Shown here: positions 1 through 9,200 of the stretch, piece after piece
Layout: the number at the start of each line of letters is the position of its first letter
Position numbering within the stretch: position 1 is the first letter of the stretch
Notes under the pieces: generated by a model
Told to the model about the DNA's origin: nothing
What the model saw: the letters and a program-made list of their open reading frames with translations, nothing else
Database searches by the model: none
Position numbers and translations under genes: made by a program
Assembly: GCF_001949145.1 (NCBI RefSeq)
Contig: NW_019091396.1
Span: 1,152,517 to 1,165,297 of the forward strand
Origin: Acanthaster planci
Lineage: Eukaryota > Echinodermata > Asteroidea > Valvatida > Acanthasteridae
Direction of reading: 5' to 3'
DNA length: 12,781 bases

Positions 1-785
1 TTGATATGCGTTGGGTAAGGGCAAAACCTGTTATATAAAATTAATTCATTTCACTCAAAATAGTTCATACCCCAAATAAAAATTCTCCAAATTCACCTCC
101 AAACTGGTCCTTAAACTGTCTAATACGCTTGGCTTAGGATTAAATAATGATGACAAGGTTTACTCACATGAGGGAGGAAAGAAAAATGTCGCCTTCAAAT
201 CGGAAACAGTCTTGTCCTCAAGCTCAATGTTGCTGTCTTGAACTGTATGTTAATGTCCTGAAGACAACGCTACAGCGCAGCCAACCAAGTGGAGCATTCA
301 TAAAAAAGCATGCCGTGTTGGCACACGTGCACTGATGACTGTTTCCTGAATAGCACAATGTCTGCTGAACAACTCAATGGATCAGGTGGTCATGGGTTGC
401 TACTGAATGTTCACTACTCGGGAAACAGTCGTCAGCGGGTGTGTGCCTACATCATGTAGGCCACTTGCCTGCCAGGCCTCCATGCCTGAAGGCTAAACTT
501 TCATAGGGTCATGACTGTCCGAAATAGTTGGCAAAGTGTAACATAGATCTACAACTACAAGCTACATTCATGACAATCAATGGCATTAGTACGTTACAGT
601 AATTACTCTAAACTCATTACAACTCAGTATTACATTTAGGATTAAGAAAAACTAATTACTAACCGTTAAATCAAACCTCAAGGGGATAATTCTTCCAACA
701 ACCGGAGACACCTCAAAACGTCGTTTTGTAGTCACGCCATGGAGGAATAAAAATGCACAGAGCCAGGCATTGCACTCAGCCACAT
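1..785. other. Intergenic sequence without a gene
   Basis: AT-rich DNA holding the inverted repeat at 317-450 and a short palindrome caaaacgtcgttttg (714-728). No exon-like open frame with splice signals was recognised. Confidence 0.6.
317..450. repeat. Imperfect inverted-repeat element
   Basis: The left arm (about 317-353, core gatgactgtttcctga) and the right arm (about 414-450, whose reverse complement has gacgactgtttcccga) match at about 20 of 24 central bases, with a spacer of about 60 bp. A small palindrome, gcctacatcatgtaggc (445-461), overlaps the right edge. Probably a MITE relic; I see no clear target duplication. Confidence 0.45.
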
Positions 786-812
786 TACATGTACATGTAC
801 ATTGTACATGTA
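786..812. repeat. TACATG-type palindromic low-complexity stretch
   Basis: Repeated tacatg units around the perfect 14-bp palindrome tacatgtacatgta (786-799). Simple repeat; no function can be assigned. Confidence 0.6.
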
Positions 813-915
813 TTAACCCTGACAGCTCCTATTCAAAACAACGGCGGGGTACCGTAGCTGAGACGGCACCCGACTAAATTCAACCCCGAGCGGAAGAAAC
901 GAGGGCGTGTTTTTT

Positions 916-1055
916 GGTACTCACAAAATAGTGTAGCGCTGCGAAGCGCCGCTGTGCGGCGCTACACTATTATCTTTGGCACTCACCACTGATCTCTATC
1001 AGTGGTACTCACCAAAGACATAAATAACCATAAATAAATGTCTGTGGTACTCACC
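916..1055. repeat. GGYACTCAC repeats alternating with palindromes
   Basis: Four copies of ggtactcac/ggcactcac start at 916, 978, 1004 and 1046. Each gap holds a palindrome: a 13-bp stem aatagtgtagcgc (927-939 with 959-971), an 8-bp stem ccactgat with a ctct loop (986-1005), and a 6-bp stem agacat (1016-1021 with 1038-1043). The reverse complement of the repeated unit is GGTGAGTACC. The origin is unknown; serial insertion of small palindromic elements at the same target is one reading. Confidence 0.6.
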
Positions 1056-2526
1056 GCATACCTAGGCTCGCCATGAGGCAGGCAAGTGTCTGCAGTGTTG
1101 ACTCTCGTGAAGAGGTTGACCTCCATTTTTTCACTTGAAATTCACAATTATGGCCAGAAGATCACTTTTCGTTTCAATTTCATGGGGGTTAGCCACGAAA
1201 AAAATTTATCCGCCTTTGAACGAGGATAGGCCCTACCCCCAAAATAGCAGTAAATCTAAGCGCTCATTGTAGCTGCCCGCCTCTGTCCAAAATAACGGTC
1301 CACAATCAAGTTGGGGCTTTTGTGAAAGAAATCAGTCCTAAATTCGGGATTGATAGAAATATTTCTATGATGCCTCCTGATTATGGCCAATCTTATTGTA
1401 AAAATCCCGTGGGATCACAAAATATTAGTGAGCTCGCGCGCAGAAACAAGATTTGGCGGAATGCACCCTTACACGCAGAACGCATGCAAGAACCCACTTG
1501 TACTGCCCGTCTTTCTTTTGCCGATTGGGGGTGCACTTCAGCTCGGGGCGGATAGGGAATTTACACATAATTCCATCCATTAAAATTCAATGAAATCATT
1601 TTTCGATTGTAAAAAAATCCTCTCTTTCCTTAATATGGCCCATAGGGATTCAAAACTATGCGAAAAAACATGGCAAAGAAGAGATAGCTGCACAGAAGAG
1701 CAAAAAAGGTTGAACATTAATTTTGGAAGCACATGTAAACAAATACAGGCAATTGTTTGTCCAATTGTTTGTCCATACTTTAAAAAAAAACCTAGACTTC
1801 AAATCTGAAGCTACAGACTCAAAACCGAAGCCTGTCCCTCTTCATATCTCAAAATTAGTTTTACACTCATCCTCAAAAGCTTCACAGATTGACAGCCGAT
1901 TATTCCCCGGAAAGAACTGAAAGACCCCGTACCCACAAAACAAAACGAATCAAACACCCCGCAAGGCGGATTCTGCCGCTACTGCGACATCTGCTCCAAT
2001 TTTAATTATCTTTGTCGCTTACTTCGCAAGGCCAATCAAGTCATGATTTTGCAACAACAAATGATTTATTTGTGTAACGAGCTTAGGTTTCCTGTTTTCT
2101 ACATAATCATACAATCATGTCACGTTTACTTTGTACCTTTATTAATCACAGTACTGATATGAATATTTGATTAGACTATAACACACTACAAATTTGGAGC
2201 TAAACTCATGTTTCGTTAATGAGACAATTTATACACACTTCACATCTTTTAGACTGCAACTCTGCATACGGAAATAGCTAACGTGTAGCTGATGTCATAA
2301 CAAAGTTGCAATTCTGGTACAGCGCAAGAAAACGCCGGGTTCTGCAGTTAGTTAGTTTTTTCTTTCAATAGAAGGACGTAAATGATTAGATTACAATTTG
2401 GACGTCTTTCTGCATATTTTACATTATTCACGACGTATAAAAAGTGTAAACCAGCGCAACAAAATTCAAGAATCTGTACCCACCTAAGGAGGCAATTATG
2501 AGTTAGTATACTCTTTAAGTTGATCA
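1056..2526. other. No gene seen
   Basis: Open frames here are under 80 codons, overlap one another and resemble no family I know. Two overlapping plus-strand frames at 1322-1583 are the longest and show no domain. Apart from the tandem 12-mer at 1750 I see nothing to annotate. Confidence 0.6.
1750..1773. repeat. 12-bp tandem duplication
   Basis: caattgtttgtc occurs twice head to tail (1750-1761 and 1762-1773). A short local duplication. Confidence 0.7.
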
Positions 2527-2552
2527 TTTATTTCGTACAAAACAAATTTATT
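2527..2552 (-). terminator. Possible distal poly(A) signals (two AATAAA)
   Basis: AATAAA occurs at 2547-2552 and 2527-2532 on the minus strand, next to a duplicated 10-mer ttgatcattt (2520-2529 and 2551-2560). They might mark an alternative, longer transcript end. Chance occurrence in AT-rich DNA is likely. Confidence 0.25.
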
Positions 2553-2869
2553 GATCATTTTCCCCATGTCCTGCATCAAAATCTGTTAGGAACAAGGCAT
2601 TAATAACACTGCAATACTGTTTTAACCAATTCCAGCTATCGACAGTAAACACTTCATCTCCAATAAAGCAAACAGAACAGTTCCTATGCCAGGCTTCATG
2701 CAATACAGAGTCCTCTGGTTGACTCATATACACGAGTTAAGTAATAAAGTTGTTCTAAACACAGAATACAATATCAGTTGAACTGGGAAGGTCAACATCC
2801 CTACAGCTATAGGTTAAAGACTCACCTCTTCTCTCCCCCCCAAAAAAAAAATCCCACAAACAAGAATTA

Positions 2870-3053
2870 TGTACGAGATCTACTCCCATTTTTATTGAGC
2901 AACATTCGGATTTCTTAAAAAGACATTTCTGAAGCTTTCCCAAGCTAGACCATTCCACAGTCTTTCCACAACAGTAAAAATTATTCTGAATTTTTCAATC
3001 ACCAAAATGTATCCAACCAACTTGATATTTTTTCCTTTCGTTTTCTGCAATTT
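2870..3053 (-). other. 3' untranslated region of the receptor gene
   Basis: AT-rich sequence from the stop codon to about 20 nt past the first AATAAA on the minus strand. No conserved open frame spans it. The end is approximate. Confidence 0.65.
2891..2896 (-). terminator. Canonical poly(A) signal AATAAA
   Basis: AATAAA on the minus strand about 160 nt after the stop, followed within 30-45 nt by a GT-rich then T-rich stretch (cttgtttgtggg and a T run at about 2841-2850), the usual downstream element. Two further minus-strand AATAAA copies at 2547-2552 and 2527-2532 could serve a longer 3' UTR. Confidence 0.7.
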
Positions 3054-3268
3054 TTAGGCGGTACTCGAGTCCTTGCCGTCAAACCTGACGTCATCGTCGG
3101 AGGGTGAATACACCGCGTTGTCAAAGCCGGTGGTGGTGGCGTTGCCAAAATCCGGGGCTTTGAGCGCGACTTGGCGATGTTTCAGGAGGAAGTAGCCGAG
3201 TCCCAGGAGGAGCACTACGGCAGCGAGGGTACCAATGACGATGCCAGCAATGGCACCCCCTCCAAGAC
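3054..3268 (-). CDS. Terminal exon: transmembrane helix, cytoplasmic tail and stop
   Basis: The acceptor ctctgctttcag begins a 215-nt coding segment (residues 369-439 and TAA at 3054-3056). GLGGG leads into a hydrophobic helix (about 374-397, from AIAGIVIG to GYFLL) rich in glycines with GxxxG-like spacing. KHR follows as a stop-transfer signal. The 42-residue tail contains FDNAVY (417-422), an F-x-N-x-x-Y internalisation motif, followed directly by SPSDDD, an acidic stretch with casein-kinase-2-like serines. Known: mannose receptor tails of similar length carry the same kind of tyrosine motif for clathrin-mediated uptake. This codon stretch is more GC-rich than the introns, as expected for coding sequence. 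Position and reading frame are certain; the sorting role is inferred. Confidence 0.95.
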
Positions 3269-6200
3269 CTGAAAGCAGAGAAAGATACCAGGGGGAGGTT
3301 CAAACGCTAGGTAGCCTCTCTGTCTTCATCTCAGGCTTCACCTGGTTTTTAACACCCTGGCTTTAAAGCTTTTAGCTCAGTAATAAGTCAGATGAAGTTC
3401 CTCAGTTTTATGGGAGCTTGAGACGAAATAAACTCTGTCGGTTGATCTCTACGACATTCTGTATTTTAAAGAGTGCCCATTCAAATTGTCTCAAAAGTTT
3501 TTTGTGCTTATGAAGATATGAAGACCGTGATGTCGTCTGCAAGGAAAATAGGTTCAAAACGACAAAAGTAAAAAAAAAAACACTTTACCCCTTTGTTGGC
3601 CTGGCGTTGGTTTTGGTGGGGGTTCTGTCAAGAAAAAAGAAACTTGAAACATATAAATTTGCTCATGCCTGAAAGAGATGGCATTCAATTAGAAGCAATG
3701 AGTGCAGAAGAATTCGTAATAAGTTTGATGGAAGAAAGCATAATGGCAGACACACAATGCCCTGCTGAACTCTCCAATTGTCTTATTTATTTTTAGTTCG
3801 AGGGGGTGAAAGTTGGAACATTCCTGTTCCTGGCCCCAAGGGACCCCATTTATAGCTATGAAGTACAGTTCACAAGAGTTTCCAATTTGTGAATGCAAAT
3901 TTACGTTCAAAACATCCGAAGAAAAAAGTTTATTAGAGTTTATTTTGATGTTACATGCAACAGAAAATGTTTCAACTTTCTTCTTATAATAAATTGGACC
4001 ATCACACCAATCATTTTGGGAGACGATGCATCCAACAAAAGGATGAAAAGAAACGAGGGTTTATAATTATCCCTGATAAATGACCTGCCAAAGCAACTGA
4101 ATCACCAATAACAGATGATTTTTAACGAGTTTATATGGAACAACTTATGTTCCAAATATCTTAGGTCCTCAAAGAATTTCGAATCTTTCAGAAACTGTTT
4201 TTCAACTTTCATACAGGAACTTGAAAATCTGCATTTCACATAAAAAAGTAAACACAGTTGCTCAGTGTTTATTTAAACTAAAAGAAGGCTCCAGAAAAAA
4301 AGCCGGAGTGTCTGTACAACAGTTGTCATGAAGTCACTAATTGGATTGTCTTATTATGAGTTACCTGTTTGATTCAATGTTGCTTGTGTTCCACCAGCTT
4401 ATAGATAAAAGAAATTGAGAGAGCTTAAAGTTGTGCATTTGAATATACAGCGTTTGCTTTACTGGAAATGCAGAATAAACAATACTAGGAATAAAAAAGT
4501 ACAACATGAAAAGTGAGTTGCCTGAATTATACAGAGCTTCTTTTTTTTAGAGAGACTGTACTTCCATCTTTGCATACTCTTTCACAGTAATTATATGATA
4601 AACAAAAAGTGCATGCAGGGGGATTTGAACCTGCGACCTCCAGAAAACAGTACAAATGCTCTACCAACTGAGCTACCCAGCCCTGTGCTGGAGTTGCTCC
4701 CAGTTGACCCATGCCTTTGTTTAGGGCAACCATCAACAGGCAAGGTTTCATTTCACTGCAATACTACAAAGTTTAGTGTGGAATTGTAGTATTCCCCAGC
4801 ATTTCTGTCTATGGGTTCTGTGCACGGATGACAAGCTGCATCCATAACAAACCGGGGCTTGAAGTAAAGTAAGAGTCTGTGATGAATGACGGTGGTGATT
4901 TCCATTAGTGTAACATTGCCAGCTATAGACAAATCCAGTGTTGTAGGCCTCGAGACCTGGTCTCGGTCTTGACGGAGTAGGTCTCGGTCTCGGTCTCGGA
5001 CATCAAGGTCTTGGATACAACACTAGACAAATCCACCGACTGTGGTAATCCTATCACTAGTGATTTGTGGTGGCCCCCACCAATGGCAGTATATGCTTTG
5101 TGATAACTATTGGAGACAGCCACTGTTCCATGACAGTCGCTCCGTTCAAACCCGACACAACCTTCCGTCATCAAATGGAGGCCATTGGAAATGTCCTGTT
5201 CAAACTTGCTGGATCTATTTACAGCCGATGCGTGTGGTGGCGGTGGGTTGGCACAATCGACAAGATTTCATTCACCCACCATGCCCAGTATTAAATAAAG
5301 TTTATGCTTTCATTCTCAACCTGCCCTGTGTATTCATCATCAGAACACTTACCAGTAGTCCCTGGTGGTGGTGGGTTGGTATCAACTACAAAACAGACCA
5401 AACAGTACAAGACATGTTGGAAAAACTGCCCTGAACAAGGAACTTTACAGCGATTTACTTGAAAGATTGAAGGACTTATAATTATGAGCCCTTGTCATCA
5501 AGAGTGACTTTATGTAGGACTTCCCCTTCAGTAACTCTTCATATTGAAGTGGGCCAGGTTTAAATATCTAGTTTACCCTTCACTTAATACAAAATTATTG
5601 CAAATTGCAATCTAATCCAACCATTCTGAGAGCATATAGGGAAATTCACTAGCTTTTTTTCGCTGTGATTCAAACCTAAGCCTCTTACGGTCGTTGTCTT
5701 AGCCAAGTGACCACCAACCTTCTCAGAATCAGCTGAATATTCAAACCCACTGTACACATAGCTATGGAGTACAGCAGTCAATGACCGTCGATGGGGGTAG
5801 ATGGAAAAGAGGGCCAATTTATTTTTGTAAATGCAAAGGATCAGACTATTCAATAGGCACAGTAAGGCCTGCCAAAAGTTTGGGGGCCTGCAAAACATTT
5901 GATGGCCCACGAAAATGCCCCAGTGTGACTCATAGCACAGTTCTTAATGGTTCGGCAGTTCTCTTGGAATGTTTAATTGTGGGGAAAGGGAATTCAAACA
6001 AGCTAGTGCACAGCTCGCCATCAACACAAACTGTAAAGCTCTACTGCTTACAGCACTATGAAACTGTTTCACTTTGAAACTAGGACGGACCAGCTAAGGC
6101 CCAGGTCCGAGGGAATGCTTAATCCCGTCCAGGGTGAATGACCCTACCCATCTGGCAAATGAAGTTATGCTTGGTGTCACAAGGTACCCCTTCCCACTTC

Positions 6201-9200
6201 TGGCGGTTGGTGATTCGCACACAGTTGTTGTTGGTCCCCTGGTCGGGCTCTTTGTCCCAGTTGCGGTAAGTGTGGGTGTTGTTGTTGACCCAACCAAACT
6301 TGCCATTAGCCTGCAAGAGCACAGTCCAAAATTCCAAGGGGTTGATAACATGAATGACAACGAAGCATTAACTGGTAAACTAAAAGATGTAGTTTCTTGA
6401 CAATGTTTTGATTGTTCCATACTCCACCGTGAGCAAGGGGCCACGAGATGGAGTGTTTTTACATTGTAACAACGGTCATTCAGCAAGGACTCAATGCACT
6501 TCCCATGCACAGGTTTCTGCAGGTTGCTGAGCAAGGGTTACCGGTGTCTGTTGGAATGTAAAGTCTGCAAGTGCACTAGGCAATCAGATGAAATGATTCC
6601 CACCAGTGTCTCTCCACTGTTACTGAGGGATTGCATGAAGTTAGAGTGAATAGGGGTGTTGCAAATTTATGCTTATTATTCTAATCAGAGATATTTCCAT
6701 AAACAGTCAGGCCTAAGCAAATCTGCACTGTGTTCTGTTCTTGTTGACCGCCATCTGCTTCATTTAACAAGCAGTAGTTATAGCACAGTGTTCAGGCTGT
6801 GTCTTAATTGCTTAGCCATAGCCAGGAATGGCACATGTGCTGATGGAGTCCCCTGCCCATAGACCTATGTGTTTTTGTCAGCCACTACCAGCTAATCTGG
6901 ACATGAAAACTTACCCCTCTCCTGAGCCCTATCCAGGCATCTTTGATTGTGTAGTAGAACAGCAGCGTCTCCATGAAGCCTTCCTGGTACCCGTTGGCCA
7001 CGCTGGGCAGCGAGGCTCCGTCCTGCTTGCACTGGGCCAGGGCATCATCAAAAGATTTGAGCTGGTCCTTTCCCAAGTAGGCCTTGTAGCAAAGCCTGTC
7101 AAACCGATAGTAGTTTTTCTGGTCACAGGTATCACCCGTGGGGTCATGAGGCAGTTTAGGATCTGGAAAACAGATAGGGAAAAGGAAAGAGGGGCTATTA
7201 TAGTCAACTGATGACTGAAAAACAAATCGTAAATTAATTTTTGTATTTGATGTTTTCCTCCAAACCGATGTGTTGTAAAAGCTGTACACTTGGGCTCTTC
7301 CAAGGCCTACTGAAAAACAATGAGCTTATTTAACTTGAACTTGAGCCCAGGACCTCCTGTCTTAATTTTAAACTTAAATCTCATAAAAATCTGGGTGCAG
7401 ATAGTTTTTAGTTCTAAACTTGGTTATTCTAGAGGCGGCCAAAGACTTGGTCATGGCTTCCCTCATAATAAGTGATCAATTTTGTTTGTTTGTAAAGGGG
7501 AAGCCACATCTGCAAAACTGCTGGAAATGTTCTCAATAAAATTAGCATCTATAAAATCTTTATAGCCCTTGACCGTTCTCTTGAGCTCTCACTGGAAATC
7601 ATGTCTGCTCCAAAATGCTCAAACTATGGCTGGATGTGAGCCAGCGAAGTTCGTCCAGTGGTTTTGGCCAAAAGGGAAGTCTTGAGTTTCATAGGCAACA
7701 AAGCATCCTAAACTCATCTGCGGATGGAGTTTTCTTTTCAATATTAGTTATACAGACTTGTTTTAGGAGACGCACCTGCTGTATTGTATCACACTCTCAT
7801 GCGCGGGACTCACAACCTACAACTGGACGCAAGGGGACGTGCATTTTGGCTTGTTCATCTTAATGCCCCGCATGCAGAAGAGGCATTCAACACACACTGT
7901 ACAGCCTGCATGCAAGCATCGTTTCTCTGCAGTTTTAGCTTCTAGTTTATGTCGTGGAACGAGTCTATTCAGAACTTGGCAATGGACAGACCTGCAGGTT
8001 TCTGGCAGAAGTAGCCCCCTCTGGCACTTGAGTGTGGCCCCTCGTCTCCACAGAGGCTGTTGCTCCACATGCCTGGGTAAATGGGGTCTTGGTTCATCCG
8101 GACACACTTGAAATCTTTGTTCTATTGAGATAGACAGCAAAAGACAGATAACAGAGTATGACTGCGCACACTTTGTAGCAATGGTCATCCATTTTATTCT
8201 CTGGCATGTATTGCCATCGCTTTGTGTACAACACATAACAGTTCCATTTCTTCAGCAGTGGTGCTCAATCATTCTCAGACCTTGAGGTTCCAATTTAACA
8301 GATCTGCCGAACAGTTGGCAGAAAGGTTTTGTTCACTAAAGCAGAAACATTTGCTGACCGTAAGCACTATTCCATGACAGTGCTTGGCGTGGTTGTGCTT
8401 ACTGCTGCGCATAGAAATTTCCATTGTTGTGTCACTATAATTGAAGCAAAGTTTTCCTTTGCCTTTTGCCGTGCTTACTTCATACAGTCTCCACAAATTA
8501 CACGATGCCTCTGTCAGCATAAAACCATGTGCTTAGCAGTGCCGTGAAATTGGGCCCCACTTGAGGAATTCTAAGCCATTACCTAGGAAATTAATACCAA
8601 TGCATTGTAATATTCATACCAACACAGAAACTTCCGCATCTTTCATCCCCCATAATTATATTTAAACTTTCTACAGATAAAATTTTAACTTCAGATCACC
8701 TTCGAGTATGGTCTGGAGAGAGAATCTGTTAACATAAAAGTTACCTACTCCTGGCCTGGTTAAGGGATTGTGGGTCAAAATTACAACTTAAACTACGTAG
8801 GAAAAGCAAATTTAGTCACGTTTTGGTGACTGAAAATGTAAGACTCAATCACTATGGACAGTGACACAGGTTTAAACAATTGACCTCAAGTTAAATGAAT
8901 TTTTAACTCTCTTCCAAGCCCTTGAATACTTTCCAGTGTTACATTTTTGCAGCTTACAGCTGTCTGAAGAAATCAGAGATGTACAGATAATGAACACTTG
9001 TACACTGCAATTTCAAGACAGCCGATTGTCATGTGCACAATTTATGTATGACATTTGGAGTATTGAGCTCAGATGAAACAGACCCGACTCAGGGATTGCA
9101 TGGATTTGTGAGACTTGTCACAGGGAACTATAAATTGGGAAATGAGGTTTCATTACTAAAAATGCTTACCGACATGTCAGGGAAGTTCTTGTCCCATTGC

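Noticed and set aside
854-888. A- and B-box-like sequences (tagctgagacgg, attcaacccc)
   Set aside because: The spacing between them is far too short for a tRNA or SINE promoter.
1322-1583. Two overlapping plus-strand open frames of 77 and 66 codons
   Set aside because: Neither resembles a known protein; overlapping frames of this size occur by chance.
2548-2733. 61-codon minus-strand open frame downstream of the receptor
   Set aside because: No recognisable domain, no splice context, and it lies beyond the first poly(A) signal; probably chance or distal 3' UTR.
3341-3368. Possible extra linker exon with a good CCAG/gtgaag donor
   Set aside because: The candidate segments contain an in-frame TAA in phase 1 or are not multiples of three.
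4621-4683. Functional tRNA gene on the minus strand
   Set aside because: The A and B boxes and the D-stem are good, but the acceptor strands do not pair, the anticodon stem is mismatched and the T-loop region carries extra C residues; a SINE fits better.
5042-5434. 130-codon plus-strand open frame
   Set aside because: It runs antisense across the proline-rich linker exon, its decayed copy and intron sequence; its tryptophan-rich composition is the reverse complement of proline codons.
6094-6534. 146-codon minus-strand open frame in another frame
   Set aside because: It overlaps the CTLD exon 6148-6310 out of frame; the lectin frame has the cysteine pattern and working splice sites.
7586-7605. 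Possible 12-nt microexon between CTLDs 'B' and 'C'
   Set aside because: The acceptor has no pyrimidine tract and the next exon already encodes a linker; not enough support.
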